DNA from: Rhodococcus antarcticus
GTDB lineage: Bacteria > Actinomycetota > Actinomycetes > Mycobacteriales > Mycobacteriaceae
Assembly (NCBI RefSeq): GCF_026153295.1
Contig: NZ_CP110615.1
Coordinates: forward strand, 3,162,001 to 3,226,000
Direction of reading: 5' to 3'
DNA: 64,000 bases
Shown: positions 34,632 through 43,793 of the stretch, piece by piece
How the letters are laid out: the number at the start of each line of letters is the position of its first letter
Position numbering within the stretch: the stretch's first letter is position 1
Program-made: the position numbers and the translations under genes
Notes under the pieces: model-generated
What the model was told of the DNA's origin: nothing
The model's database searches: none
The model's input: the letters and a program-made list of their open reading frames with translations, nothing else

Positions 34632-36380
34632 TTACCGCCGCAGCAGTCTGAGCAGGGCCGGGGGGCGTCCGCCGAAGCCCTCGGCCTCGGCGGCGGCGAG
34701 CGCGACGCGGGGCAGCTCCCGGGCCGAGGAGTACACGAGGTAGCGCGGCACCCAGCGGGGCGCGAACTTCGCATTGAACCGGTACAGGCTCTCGATCTGC
34801 CACCAACGGGAGCCCGCGCGCAGCAACCACGCCCACCCCTTGGCCACCGGTCCCGCCCCGATCTTCTCCCCCCGCTCCAGGGCGGCCCGGAACACCGCGA
34901 AGTTCAGCGACACCCGCCGCACCCCGCCGGCCGCCGCGGTCCGCACGACCCCGACGATGAGCAGCTCGTTCACCCCGTTGTCGGACTCGCGGTCGCGCAG
35001 CATCGCGTCGAGCGAGAGGCCGTCGACCCCCCACGGCACGAAGTGCAGCAGCCCCCGCACCACCGGGCCGTCGTCGGTGGCCTGCGTGGCGGTGGCCAGG
35101 ACGCACTCCGGATCCACCCCGAGCCGGCCCAGGGCCATGGAGAAGCCCCGCTCGGTCTCGGTGCCCCGCCAGCGCCGGGCGAGCTCCTGCAGCGTGACGA
35201 GCTCCTCGGCCGGGATGGCGGACACCCGACGCACGTCCACCGAGTACCCGGCCCGCTCGAGCTTGCCCACGGCCTGCCGCACGCCGCGCATGGCCCGCCC
35301 GTCGAGGGTGAAGGACTCGATGTCGACCACGGCCTCGTCGCCCAGCTCGAGCGCTCCCAGCCCGTGGCGCGACCACATCCGTGCGCCGGCCTCGGAGCAC
35401 CCCAGCACCGCGGGCGACCAGCCGTTGGTCGCGCACCGGGCGAGGAACACCTCCGCCGCCCCGGGCCACGCCTCCGGGTCGCCGACCGGGTCGCCGGAGG
35501 CGAGCGCCACGCCGGCGATGGGCCGGTAGGCGACAGCGGCCTTGCCGGAGGGTGAGAACACCGCTGACTTGTCGCCGCGCAGGGCGAAGTAGCCCAGCGA
35601 GTCGGTGTCCTGGTGGCCGTCGAGCAGCGCGCGCAGGCCGAGCTCGTCGGTCGAGGTGAGGGCCCCGGGCGGCTCCTGCGTGCGCAGCAGGAAGTACAGG
35701 ACGGCGCCCAGCGCGCTGAGCCCGAAGCCCAGCCCGGCCCCGGCCACCACGTCGTCGACCAGGTCCATCCGGAACCGCACGGGCCCCGCGATCCCGACGA
35801 GGGCCAGGCCCGCGTGCTGCACCCGCTCCCACAGCGTGGGCGAACCCAGCTGGGCGCGGCCGCTGAGCACCAGCACCGCCATCTCGAGCAGGAAGCCCAG
35901 CAGCAGCAGGCGCAGCCCGGTTCCCACGGCGAACGTGCGACCGGAGGGATCGGGGCGCGCGGTGAACCGCGTCCGGGTGGCGAGCAGCGCCACGAGCAGC
36001 GCCACCGCGGCCACCAGCCCGAGAACCCCCCGCGGGTGCACGGCGTGCGACACCACGAGCACCGCGGCCAGCAGCGTCGAGGTCCACCAGGCGTTGCGCT
36101 TGCGGCGCCGCAGGCCCGTCGCGAGCAGCAGCAGGGCGACCCCGGTGACGAGGGTGAGGGTGACGGCGATGGCCGTCACCTGCTCGGGCAGGCTCAACCA
36201 GTCGGTCAGCGGCTCCTGGACCCGGTCGCGAGCGCGGCCCACCGGCAGCAGCACCGAGACCACGGCGAGCAGCCCGGCCACGCGGGCCACGAGGGTCACC
36301 ACGGACACCGCGCGCTCACCGTCGGGCACCCAGCGCGCGACCCGACCGAGGGCAGGGCCGACGTGGGTGCGCTCCTTCAT
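34632..36380 (-). CDS. MprF/LysX-like membrane protein with phosphatidylglycerol acyltransferase (DUF2156) domain
   Basis: A 582-aa protein. About six to eight hydrophobic segments (~residues 25-250) precede a cytosolic double-GNAT DUF2156 domain (~265-565; motifs [27 protein letters not shown], split by family, and [10 protein letters not shown]). This domain transfers aminoacyl groups from tRNA to membrane lipids in MprF and in the N-terminal half of mycobacterial LysX. No lysyl-tRNA synthetase is fused, unlike LysX. The ATG at 36380 overlaps the stop of the upstream hydrolase (ATGA). A role in charge modification of membrane lipids is likely; the aminoacyl donor is unknown. Confidence 0.85.
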   Translation of the reverse strand: MKERTHVGPALGRVARWVPDGERAVSVVTLVARVAGLLAVVSVLLPVGRARDRVQEPLTDWLSLPEQVTAIAVTLTLVTGVALLLLATGLRRRKRNAWWTSTLLAAVLVVSHAVHPRGVLGLVAAVALLVALLATRTRFTARPDPSGRTFAVGTGLRLLLLGFLLEMAVLVLSGRAQLGSPTLWERVQHAGLALVGIAGPVRFRMDLVDDVVAGAGLGFGLSALGAVLYFLLRTQEPPGALTSTDELGLRALLDGHQDTDSLGYFALRGDKSAVFSPSGKAAVAYRPIAGVALASGDPVGDPEAWPGAAEVFLARCATNGWSPAVLGCSEAGARMWSRHGLGALELGDEAVVDIESFTLDGRAMRGVRQAVGKLERAGYSVDVRRVSAIPAEELVTLQELARRWRGTETERGFSMALGRLGVDPECVLATATQATDDGPVVRGLLHFVPWGVDGLSLDAMLRDRESDNGVNELLIVGVVRTAAAGGVRRVSLNFAVFRAALERGEKIGAGPVAKGWAWLLRAGSRWWQIESLYRFNAKFAPRWVPRYLVYSSARELPRVALAAAEAEGFGGRPPALLRLLRR

Positions 36381-37093
36381 CGGAGGTGGCTGTCGAACCA
36401 CCCGAGCACCCGGGCGAGCGCATCGGTGGTGGAGGACTCGCTCCCCTCCGCCTCGAGCGCACCCTCGCCGACCCGGTGGCCGACCCCCGGGTAGGTCACG
36501 ACGTCGGTGGCCACGTCGGAGGTGGCCGCGGCACGACGCAGCGCCTCGACGTGCTCGCTCGGGATGGCCGGATCGGCCTCGCCGTAGAGCCCGAGCCAGG
36601 GGCAGCCCAGGTCAGGGGCCACGTCGAGCAGCGCGGGCAGCCCGGCCGAGAGCGGCTCGCGGATGCCGGCCGCCGACACGCTGACCGCCGCCCCCAGGCT
36701 CCGGCTCGCCGCCACGACGAGGGCCGCGGTACCCCCGGTGTCGAAGCCGAAGACGCCCACCCGGTCGGCGCTGACGCCGCGGCGGGCGAGCCACGCCATG
36801 GCGGCGTCGCAGTCGGCGAGCACCGTGTCGCCGGTCAGGCTCGCCACCTGGGCGTCCGCGTCGTCCTGCTCGACGTCGGGCTCACCGGTCTCGCGGTGGT
36901 AGAGGTGCGGAGCGACGGCCAACCACCCGTCCTCGGCCAGCGTCCCGACCAGGCGCAGCACCAGCTCGGTGACCCCGCGGGCCTCGTGCAGCACCACGAT
37001 CCCGCCCCGCGGCACGCCGTCGGCCTCGGCCACGGTCAGCGGCACCCCGTTCTCCGTCACGTCGTCGGTCGCTGCCACCTCGGTTCCCGCCAT
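36377..37093 (-). CDS. Dienelactone hydrolase-family protein with Asp at the nucleophile position
   Basis: A 238-aa alpha/beta-hydrolase of the DLH family (LHEARGVTE, acid in [10 protein letters not shown], His in [11 protein letters not shown]). The nucleophile elbow reads GFDTGG where GFCxGG or GFSxGG is expected, so an ordinary Cys/Ser nucleophile is absent; the protein may be catalytically changed or inactive. It is translationally coupled to the MprF-like gene downstream. The substrate is unknown. Confidence 0.83.
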   Translation of the reverse strand: MAGTEVAATDDVTENGVPLTVAEADGVPRGGIVVLHEARGVTELVLRLVGTLAEDGWLAVAPHLYHRETGEPDVEQDDADAQVASLTGDTVLADCDAAMAWLARRGVSADRVGVFGFDTGGTAALVVAASRSLGAAVSVSAAGIREPLSAGLPALLDVAPDLGCPWLGLYGEADPAIPSEHVEALRRAAATSDVATDVVTYPGVGHRVGEGALEAEGSESSTTDALARVLGWFDSHLR

Positions 37094-37189
37094 GCCCCGA
37101 GTGTGGCACCGGGGCCCGGGGTCCGACCACCGACCCGACGATCCCGGGCGGGCGGATCGGCACCGGGCACGACGGCCGGGACCGGGCTC

Positions 37190-37195
37190 TACCCT
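37190..37195 (+). promoter_or_regulatory. -10 box of hisC
   Basis: TACCCT ends 6 nt before the GTG at 37202, consistent with a leaderless mRNA. Confidence 0.45.
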
Positions 37196-37201
37196 GCTGG
37201 G

Positions 37202-38242
37202 GTGACCGCGCGCACCCGCCCCGATCTCGACCTCCTGCCCGCCTACGTCCCGGGGCGCTCGACCCCCGGTGCGGTCAAGCTGGCCAGCAACGAGGTGGCC
37301 GACGGTCCGCTGCCCAGCGTGGTCGCCGCGATCACGGCCGCCGCCGCGGGGATCAACCGCTACCCCGACACGGGTTCGACGGTGCTGGCCACCGCGCTCG
37401 CGGCCCGGCTCGCGGTCGACGCGGCGCAGGTGGTCGTGGGCAACGGCTCGGTCAGCGTCTGCCAGCAGCTGGTCCAGGCCACCTGCGCGGACGGTGACGA
37501 GGTCGTGTTCGCGTGGCGGTCCTTCGAGGCCTACCCGATCCTCGTGCGCGTGGTGGGCGCGGTCCCGGTGACCGTCCCCCTGACGGCCGAGCACGGCCAC
37601 GACCTGCCCGCCATGCTCGCCGCGATCACCCCGCGCACCCGCCTGGTGTTCGTGTGCAACCCCAACAACCCCACCGGGACGGTCGTCCGCCGCGCCGAGC
37701 TCGAGCGCTTCCTCGACGCCGTGCCGCCGGAGGTCCTGGTGGTGCTGGACGAGGCGTACACCGAGTTCGTCCGCGACCCCGAGGTGCCCGACGGCGTCGA
37801 GCTGGCCCGCGGACGCGCCAACGTGGCCGTGCTGCGGACGTTCTCCAAGGCCTACGGGCTCGCCGGGCTCCGGGTGGGCTACACGGTCGCCCCGGTCGCG
37901 GTGGCCACGGCCGTGCGCAAGGTCGGCGTCCCGTTCGGGGTCAGCGGCATCGCCCAGGCCGCGGCCGTCGCCTCCCTCGACGCGGCCGACGAGCTGATGG
38001 TCCGGTGCGCTGAGCTCGTGCTCGAGCGGGAGCGGGTCCGCGACGCGCTCGTCTCGGCCGGGTACGAGGTGCCGGTGAGCGAGGCGAACTTCGTCTGGCT
38101 GCCGGTCGGCGACGGCGCCCTCGCCCTCGCCCAGCGCTGCGCGGACGCCGGGGTGCTGGTGCGCGCCTTCGCCGGCGACGGGGTGCGGGTGTCCACCGGC
38201 ACCCCCGCCGAGAACGACGCGTTCCTCGCCGCCGCCACCTGA
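37202..38242 (+). CDS. hisC: Histidinol-phosphate/aromatic aminotransferase
   Basis: A 346-aa fold-type I PLP enzyme of the HisC group. It shows [15 protein letters not shown] at the N-terminus, [16 protein letters not shown] and the PLP-lysine motif [16 protein letters not shown]. It is not in a histidine operon and matches the position of Rv3772 (hisC2), so it may use aromatic amino acids as well as histidinol phosphate. The GTG at 37202 follows a -10 box directly. Confidence 0.9.
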   Translation: MTARTRPDLDLLPAYVPGRSTPGAVKLASNEVADGPLPSVVAAITAAAAGINRYPDTGSTVLATALAARLAVDAAQVVVGNGSVSVCQQLVQATCADGDEVVFAWRSFEAYPILVRVVGAVPVTVPLTAEHGHDLPAMLAAITPRTRLVFVCNPNNPTGTVVRRAELERFLDAVPPEVLVVLDEAYTEFVRDPEVPDGVELARGRANVAVLRTFSKAYGLAGLRVGYTVAPVAVATAVRKVGVPFGVSGIAQAAAVASLDAADELMVRCAELVLERERVRDALVSAGYEVPVSEANFVWLPVGDGALALAQRCADAGVLVRAFAGDGVRVSTGTPAENDAFLAAAT

Positions 38243-38295
38243 GCAGGTTCACCCGTGACCGGGATGGGTGCGGAGCTCAGCGCCGTCCTGACCTG

Positions 38296-38380
38296 CGGAA
38301 GCGGAGGGATTTGAACCCCCGGACCCTTGCGGGTCTCTCGCTTTCAAGGCGAGTGCATTGGGCCGCTCTGCCACGCTTCC
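38296..38380 (-). tRNA. tRNA-Ser (anticodon TGA)
   Basis: An 85-nt class II tRNA with acceptor GGAAGCG/CGCTTCC and discriminator G; CCA is not encoded. The anticodon loop CTTGAAA reads TGA (serine UCA). It is the fourth serine isoacceptor in this window. Confidence 0.96.
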
Positions 38381-38443
38381 AGCGTCGCCGGACAGCGGTG
38401 CGCGCCCGGGACCCCGGCAGCCTACCGGCCGGGGCCGCGGGCC

Positions 38444-38950
38444 TCAGGCGCCGCTCAGCGCGGAGTCGATGCGGGTGAAGATCGTCGCGAGCAGCTCCTG
38501 CTCGGTGCGGTCGAGGTGGTCCACCAGGTGCGTGCGGACCCCGGCGACGTGCGTGGGGGCCACCACCGCAAGCAGCTCGCGCCCGGCCGGGGTGAGCACC
38601 GCCAGCACGCCGCGCCCGTCGGAGGGGCACTCCTCGCGCCGGACCACGCCCTGCTTCTCCAGCCGTCGCACCTGGTGGGTGAGTCGGCTCCGGGAGGACA
38701 CGATGCCGTCGGCCAGCTCGCTCATCCGCAGCGCCCCGCGCTCGGACTCCGAGAGCAGCACGAGGATGCGGTAGTCGTCGATGCTGACCCCGTGCGCCTC
38801 GGTCAGCTCCCGGTTGAGCACCTCGGTCAGGCGCTGGCTGCCGTTGATGAACGCCCGCCAGGCCCGCGCCTCGGAGGCGTCGAGCCACGGGGCCGTCGCC
38901 GGATCGGGTTCCCGAGCCTTCTCGGGGGTCGTCACGGCACCTGTCGACAT
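38444..38950 (-). CDS. MarR-family transcriptional regulator
   Basis: A 168-aa winged-helix regulator. The DNA-binding core is visible (RMSELADGIVSSRSRLTHQVRRLE, split at the turn, then the wing ECPSDGRGVLAVLT), flanked by dimerisation helices. A -10-like TAGTCT sits 5 nt before the ATG, suggesting leaderless transcription. It lies downstream of the hydroxyacid oxidase gene on the same strand. Its ligand and targets are unknown. Confidence 0.9.
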   Translation of the reverse strand: MSTGAVTTPEKAREPDPATAPWLDASEARAWRAFINGSQRLTEVLNRELTEAHGVSIDDYRILVLLSESERGALRMSELADGIVSSRSRLTHQVRRLEKQGVVRREECPSDGRGVLAVLTPAGRELLAVVAPTHVAGVRTHLVDHLDRTEQELLATIFTRIDSALSGA

Positions 38951-38993
38951 GGTCGAAGACTAAGCCAGCTCGACGCGCCGGGCAGCGAGGTGC

Positions 38994-40181
38994 TCAACCC
39001 CGCACGGAGAGCACGGAGCGGTCCACCTCGGCCACCGACGCGAGTCCGGCCATCGCCATGGTCAGGTCGAGGTCGGCGAGCAGGCAGCGCAGGGCGTGCA
39101 CGACCCCGGCCCGCCCGGCGAGCCCGAGCCCGTACACCCACGGACGGCCGAGCAGCACGGCCTCGGCGCCGAGCGCGAGCGCGACGACCACGTCGGCTCC
39201 GCAGCGCACCCCCGAGTCCAGCAGCACCGTGGCCCCCCGGCTGCTGTCCCGGCCGATCGCGGCGACCACGCCGGGCAGTGCGTCCAGGGCCGCCACCGCA
39301 CCGTCCACCTGCCGCCCGCCGTGGTTGCTCACCACCACCCCGTCGGCTCCGGCGTCGACGACGGCCCGGGCGTCGTCTGGGTGCAGCACGCCCTTGACCA
39401 GCACCGGGAGGCTCGTCCACTCCTTGAGCCGAGCGATGTCGGCCGGGCGCACGGTGTGGTTGCCGAACATGCCCAGCCACGTCAGCACGGCGGTCTGCAT
39501 CGCCTGGTCGCCCTCCTCGGGCGGGGCGGCCAGGCGGCTGCGGAACACCGGGTCGGTCAGGTAGTTGGCGATGCCCTGGGCCTTGAGGAAGGGCAGGTGC
39601 CCGAGCTCGAGGTCACGTGGACGCCAGCCCATGCCCGGGGTGTCCGCGGTGACGACGACCGCGCCGGCCCCGGCCACCTCCGCCCGCTGGACGAACGAGC
39701 GCGCCACCTCCTCGTCGGCCGGCCAGTACAGCTGGTACCACCAGTCCCCGGCCGCGGCGGCGACCTCCTCCATCGGGGTGGACGCCGCGGTGGAGACCAC
39801 GGCCGCGATGCCCAGCTCGGTCGCCGCGGAGGCCACGGCGGGCTCCGCGTCGGGGTGCACGAGGCCCAGCACCCCGATGGGCGCGGTGAGCACGGGGGCA
39901 GCCAGGTGGGTGCCGAGCACGGTGGTCGACAGGTCGCGGGCGCTGGCCTTCGCCGTGCCCCGCCACATGCGCGGGACGATGCGGTGCTCGCCGAACGCGG
40001 CGACGTTGGCCCGGGCCGTTCGCTCGGTGGACGCGCTCCCGGCGACGTAGCCGAACGCCTCGGGGCTCAGCTGCGCGCGGGCGGCGTCCTCCAGTCCCGC
40101 AGCGGTCATCGGGAGCTCCGGTCGCGCACCCCCCAGCCCGGCCAGGTAGATCTCGTTCTGCAGGTCGCCGAAGCTGCTCAT
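38994..40181 (-). CDS. FMN-dependent alpha-hydroxyacid oxidase (lactate 2-monooxygenase-like)
   Basis: A 395-aa TIM-barrel flavoenzyme. The catalytic segment SNHGGRQVDG supplies the active-site His and Arg, with FMN motifs APIGVLGLVHPDAE, DTPGMGWRPRD and LLDSGVRCGADV. The N-terminal QNEIYLAGL and the extended middle loop resemble lactate 2-monooxygenase rather than L-lactate dehydrogenase. It probably oxidises L-lactate or a related hydroxyacid; the exact product (acetate plus CO2, or pyruvate) cannot be decided. The promoter TAGCGT is 7 nt before the ATG. Confidence 0.87.
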   Translation of the reverse strand: MSSFGDLQNEIYLAGLGGARPELPMTAAGLEDAARAQLSPEAFGYVAGSASTERTARANVAAFGEHRIVPRMWRGTAKASARDLSTTVLGTHLAAPVLTAPIGVLGLVHPDAEPAVASAATELGIAAVVSTAASTPMEEVAAAAGDWWYQLYWPADEEVARSFVQRAEVAGAGAVVVTADTPGMGWRPRDLELGHLPFLKAQGIANYLTDPVFRSRLAAPPEEGDQAMQTAVLTWLGMFGNHTVRPADIARLKEWTSLPVLVKGVLHPDDARAVVDAGADGVVVSNHGGRQVDGAVAALDALPGVVAAIGRDSSRGATVLLDSGVRCGADVVVALALGAEAVLLGRPWVYGLGLAGRAGVVHALRCLLADLDLTMAMAGLASVAEVDRSVLSVRG

Positions 40182-40188
40182 GGGCCTG

Positions 40189-40194
40189 ACGCTA
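40189..40194 (-). promoter_or_regulatory. -10 box of the hydroxyacid oxidase gene
   Basis: TAGCGT on the minus strand, 7 nt before the ATG at 40181. It sits back to back with the metallopeptidase promoter. Confidence 0.45.
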
Positions 40195-40222
40195 GCCCTG
40201 GAGCCGGACCGCCCGCCTCCCC

Positions 40223-40228
40223 TACGCT
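40223..40228 (+). promoter_or_regulatory. -10 box of the metallopeptidase gene
   Basis: TACGCT ends 6 nt before the GTG at 40235. Confidence 0.42.
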
Positions 40229-40234
40229 CCGCGC

Positions 40235-41149
40235 GTGCGCTACAACGAGAACGCCCGTCTCGACGCCTCCCAGGTCCAGGACCGCCGCCGGGGTGGACTG
40301 CCCGCGAGCCGGGGCGGCCGGGCGGCCGTGGGGGGCGGTGGCCTCGGGATCGTCGGCGTCATCGTCGTGGTGCTGCTGACCCAGCTCGGCGGTGGCTCGG
40401 GGTCCTCCGCGCTGCTCGACGGGCTCGGCTCGCTGCAGCAGGGCCAGCAGGCGTCCCCCGGCGACCTGCAGGCGGAGTGCGACGCGGTCGCGAGCACCGC
40501 GGCCAACCAGGACTGCCGCCTGCTCGCCGACATCAACTCGGTCCAGGGCTACTGGGCGGGCCAGATGTCCTCCTACGTCCCGGCCGACACGGTCTTCTTC
40601 AGCGGGTCGGTGCGCACCGCGTGCGGCAGCGCGACCTCTGCCGCGGGACCGTTCTACTGCCCGGGCGACCAGCTGGTGTACCTCGACGCGGACTTCTTCC
40701 GCGAGCTCGAGACCCGGTTCGGCGCCCGGGGGGGACCGCTCGTCGAGGCCTACGTGCTGGCCCACGAGTACGGCCACCACGTGCAGGGCCTGCTGGGGAC
40801 GAACGCCCGCGTGACCCGGGGCGAGACCGGTCCGGCGTCGGGCAGCGTGCGCCTGGAGCTGCAGGCCGACTGCTACGCCGGGGCGTGGGTGAACCACGCG
40901 ACGACGGCTCCCGGTCCGGACGGGCAGCCGCTGATCCTCGAGGTGACCGACGCCGACGTCGCGAGCGCCCTGGACACGGCGGCCCGGATCGGCGACGACT
41001 ACATCCAGACCCAGCTCGGCGGCGGCACCGTGGACCCGGAGTCGTTCAGCCACGGGACGTCCGCCCAGCGCCAGCGCTGGTTCGACGCCGGCTACCGCTC
41101 CGGCGACCCGAACCGGTGCGACACGTTCAGCACCGACGACCTGGGCTGA
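40235..41149 (+). CDS. Neutral zinc metallopeptidase (YpfJ family), membrane-anchored
   Basis: A 304-aa protein with an N-terminal cytosolic tail, one transmembrane helix (~35-50) and an extracellular peptidase domain. The zinc motif is HEYGHH (HExxH form), with a later LQADCYAGAW that supplies the third ligand region, and YpfJ hallmarks CGSATSAAGPFYCPGD and YLDADFF. Cysteines suggest disulfides outside the membrane. The substrate is unknown. Start GTG at 40235. Confidence 0.9.
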   Translation: MRYNENARLDASQVQDRRRGGLPASRGGRAAVGGGGLGIVGVIVVVLLTQLGGGSGSSALLDGLGSLQQGQQASPGDLQAECDAVASTAANQDCRLLADINSVQGYWAGQMSSYVPADTVFFSGSVRTACGSATSAAGPFYCPGDQLVYLDADFFRELETRFGARGGPLVEAYVLAHEYGHHVQGLLGTNARVTRGETGPASGSVRLELQADCYAGAWVNHATTAPGPDGQPLILEVTDADVASALDTAARIGDDYIQTQLGGGTVDPESFSHGTSAQRQRWFDAGYRSGDPNRCDTFSTDDLG

Positions 41150-41164
41150 GCCGGACGCGGTTGC

Positions 41165-41826
41165 TCAGGCACCGAGCTGGTGCCGGCAGTCCGCGAGTCC
41201 CCCCACCCGCAGCTCCCAGCTCGGACGCAGAAGCGTCTCGGGCGTGAGCAGCAGCCGCTGCTCGACCACCGCCCGTGCGCGCCGCACCTGGGTGGCCGTG
41301 CCGTCGAGCCGGTAGCCGAGCTTCTCGCTCACCCGCAGGGAGGCGGCGTCGTCCACGAAGGGCTTCGGGCGGGCACTGCGGGTCCCGAGGTGGTCGACGG
41401 CCAGCAGGAGGACCGCCGCCCGCATCTCCGCCCCGATTCCCCGTCCCTGGTGGGCGCGTTCCCCGTCCCTGGTGGGCGCGCTCGAGCCAGGATCCGGAGT
41501 CCACCTCCCGGACGGTCGCGAACGGCTCGGCCGACAGCTCCTGCGTTCCCACCACCTCCCCGTCGACCGGCACGAGGAAGTTGACCGGTCGGGGTGAGGG
41601 CCGAGCGCAGCGCCCAGGAGTACCGCATCGTGGCGGGCCCGAGCTCGTCAGCCGGCACGTCGGTCCACGGGTGCAGGAAGGGCATGCGGTCGGGGTCGTG
41701 GATGCCGGCGTGCGCGAGGTCGACGAGCTCGAGCAGCCCGGCGTCGTCCTCGGGGCGCAGCGCGGGGCGGGGGGTGCGCAGCACGAGGTGCCGCAGGGAC
41801 CAGGGGTCCGGGTGGTTGCTCGTCAC
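41165..41826 (-). pseudogene. GNAT acetyltransferase, broken by two frameshifts
   Basis: The parts join into one GNAT of ~210 aa (LRTPRPALRPEDDAGLLELV at the start, VDGEVVGTQELSAEPFATV in the middle, ASLRVSEKLGYRLDG at the end). Shift 1 is a one-base change near 41590. Shift 2 is a 22-bp tandem duplication (41437-41480) exactly at the acetyl-CoA loop: removing one copy restores ERAHQGRGIGAEMRAAV. The gene is therefore inactive as sequenced. The start GTG at 41826 was chosen because the frame upstream loses family similarity. Confidence 0.85.
41437..41480. repeat. 22-bp perfect tandem duplication
   Basis: Two identical 22-bp units (41437-41458, 41459-41480) in the acetyl-CoA-binding motif of the GNAT pseudogene. 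As 22 is not a multiple of 3, the duplication shifts the frame; loss of one unit would reverse it. Confidence 0.92.
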
Positions 41827-42207
41827 CGCTGACCCTGTCCGGCCAGCACCTCGGGTCGACTGCACTCCCACCCACGACGGCACCCCGGACACACTGCTTT
41901 CCTCTGCACGCACGAACGCAGCACCCCAGGTCAGGATGCTGTCCGGTGCTCCACACGGCCGCCTGCGGAGCGCCGCCGGCCCGCCAGCTCCCTCCGTCCG
42001 GGCCAGGCCGACGGGACAGAGGAGTGCAGATCTGCACTCAGAGAAAAGCGTCGTGTGAACAGGTGCTCTCGGCGACGGATGCACGGCCCTCCGACAATTC
42101 CCTGGCGCACCCGACGAGGCTCGGCGTGTCGTCCACACCAGCTCGAGCTGTCCACAGGCGGACGGACCGCACCGCCAGCGCCCACCGCGGCGCGCCAGGG
42201 TCGGGGC
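41827..42207. other. Control region between GNAT pseudogene and XRE gene
   Basis: About 380 bp without a supportable gene. It contains the 18-bp palindrome at 42022-42039, a half copy of it (CTGCACTC) at 41860-41867, and CAGCTCGAGCTG, another short palindrome, near 42140. Confidence 0.5.
42022..42039. promoter_or_regulatory. 18-bp perfect palindrome, operator candidate
   Basis: GAGTGCAGATCTGCACTC lies upstream of both the XRE regulator and the GNAT pseudogene. It may be the XRE protein's own operator; there is no direct evidence. Confidence 0.45.
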
Positions 42208-42813
42208 ATGAGACGAGAACCCCAGCTCGACGTCGGCGGCTACGTGCGCCAGGTCCGGCGCCGCACTCGGATGAGCCAGCGCGAGCTCGCAGCCGCCTGC
42301 GCCGTGAGTCCCAGCACGGTCAGCCGCACCGAGGCCGGCCGCACCGGGATCAGCGTCGCCCTCTTCACCCGGCTGCTGCGGGCTGCCGGGCTGCGGCTCG
42401 TGGTGGTCGACGCCGATCGCCGCCGAGTCCCCGCGCTCAAGGAGCCACCGGCCACGCGAGACCTGGCGTCCCGCCGGTTCCCCGCGCACCTCGACCTGAT
42501 CCTCGACCCGGAGCCCGGCGAGTGGTGGGGCGACCACTTCGGGCTCGTGCGGCCACCCGAGACCTTCCACCGCGACCCCGCCACCCGGTTCGCTCACCGT
42601 CGGGTCTTCCACGCCCAGCGCGGCGTCCTCGTGCACGGGGAGACGGTCGACTGGCGCGACCGGGTGCAGCGGGACCGGGAGCGCTTCGAGCGGCAGGAGG
42701 CACGCCGGCGGGCCCGTTACGACGTGGGCGTCATCCCCTACCGCCGCTCGCCGAGCAGCCGCGGCAGGCGGCGGACTAGCGTCGACGACCGTGCACGCCA
42801 TCGAGATCGCTGA
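42208..42813 (+). CDS. XRE-family helix-turn-helix regulator
   Basis: A 201-aa protein. The N-terminal HTH (~10-60) reads VRQVRRRTRMSQRELAAACA and SPSTVSRTEAGR. The remainder (~80-200) is basic and has no recognisable ligand domain (DPEPGEWWGDHFGLVRP). The ATG at 42208 is the first in frame with the HTH. The 3' end overlaps the quinone reductase start by 23 bp. Targets are unknown. Confidence 0.83.
   Translation: MRREPQLDVGGYVRQVRRRTRMSQRELAAACAVSPSTVSRTEAGRTGISVALFTRLLRAAGLRLVVVDADRRRVPALKEPPATRDLASRRFPAHLDLILDPEPGEWWGDHFGLVRPPETFHRDPATRFAHRRVFHAQRGVLVHGETVDWRDRVQRDRERFERQEARRRARYDVGVIPYRRSPSSRGRRRTSVDDRARHRDR
42777..42782 (+). promoter_or_regulatory. -10 box of the quinone reductase gene
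   Basis: TAGCGT inside the end of the XRE gene, 8 nt before the GTG at 42791. Confidence 0.42.
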
Positions 42814-43780
42814 GCCCGGAGGCCCCGACGTCCTGCGCTGGACCGAGGTGCCCGACCCCCGACCCGCCGCCGGGGAGGTCGTCCTCGACGTCACCGCGGC
42901 CGCCCTGAACCGGGCGGACGTGCAGCAGCGGCAGGGGAACTACCCGCCGCCGCCCGGCGCGAGCCCGATCCTGGGCCTGGAGTGCTCCGGCACCGTCCGC
43001 GAGCTCGGCGAGGGCGTCACCGGCTGGGCCGTGGGCGACGAGGTGTGCGCTCTGCTCGCCGGCGGGGGCTACGCCGAGCAGGTGGCCGTCCCGGCGCCGC
43101 AGCTCATGCCGGTCCCCAGCGGGCTCGACCTCTACGCCGCTGCCGCACTGCCCGAGGTCGCGTGCACGGTGTGGTCCAACCTCGTCATGACGGCGGACCT
43201 GCACGCCGGCGACGTGCTGCTCGTCCACGGCGGCGGTAGCGGGATCGGGACCCACGCCATCCAGGTGGCCAAGGCCCTCGGCGTCACGGTGGCGGTCACC
43301 GCCGGCAGCGCCGGCAAGCTCGAGCGGTGCGCGGCCCTGGGCGCGGACATCCTCGTGAACTACCGCGAGGAGGACTTCGTCGAGGCGGTGCGCGCGGCCA
43401 CCGGCGGCCACGGTGCCGACGTGGTGCTGGACAACATGGGGGCCAAGTACCTCGCGCGCAACGTCGCCGTGCTCGCCAAGGACGGCCACCTCGTGGTCAT
43501 CGGGATGCAGGGCGGGCGCACGGCGGAGCTCGACCTGGGTGCGCTGCTCGCCACGCGGGGCACCATCACCGCCGCGGGCCTGCGCGGGCGACCGGTGACC
43601 GGGGAGTCGAGCAAGGCCGAGGTGGTCGCTGCAGTGGTCGCCAACGTCTGGCCGATGGTGGCCGACGGTCGGGTGCGCCCGCTCGTGCACGAGCAGGTCC
43701 CGGTGGCCGAGGCCGCACGGGCCCACGAGCTCCTCGACTCCGCGGACGTGGTCGGCAAGATCGTCCTGCGCGTGCGCTGA
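42791..43780 (+). CDS. Zinc-independent NADPH:quinone oxidoreductase (MDR superfamily)
   Basis: A 329-aa medium-chain reductase. The N-terminal GroES-like domain (LNRADVQQRQGNYPPPPGAS, ILGLECSGTV) is followed by the NADPH Rossmann motif VHGGGSGIGTHAIQ. Zinc-binding residues are absent, as in quinone reductases of the Rv3777/PIG3 type. It reduces quinones or enones and may protect against oxidative stress. Start GTG at 42791. Confidence 0.9.
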   Translation: MHAIEIAEPGGPDVLRWTEVPDPRPAAGEVVLDVTAAALNRADVQQRQGNYPPPPGASPILGLECSGTVRELGEGVTGWAVGDEVCALLAGGGYAEQVAVPAPQLMPVPSGLDLYAAAALPEVACTVWSNLVMTADLHAGDVLLVHGGGSGIGTHAIQVAKALGVTVAVTAGSAGKLERCAALGADILVNYREEDFVEAVRAATGGHGADVVLDNMGAKYLARNVAVLAKDGHLVVIGMQGGRTAELDLGALLATRGTITAAGLRGRPVTGESSKAEVVAAVVANVWPMVADGRVRPLVHEQVPVAEAARAHELLDSADVVGKIVLRVR

Positions 43781-43793
43781 GGGAGCGGGCCAC

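Noticed and set aside
41329-42894. A single long minus-strand gene covering the GNAT, control and XRE regions
   Set aside because: It is antisense to the XRE gene and only its last part resembles a protein family (the broken GNAT).
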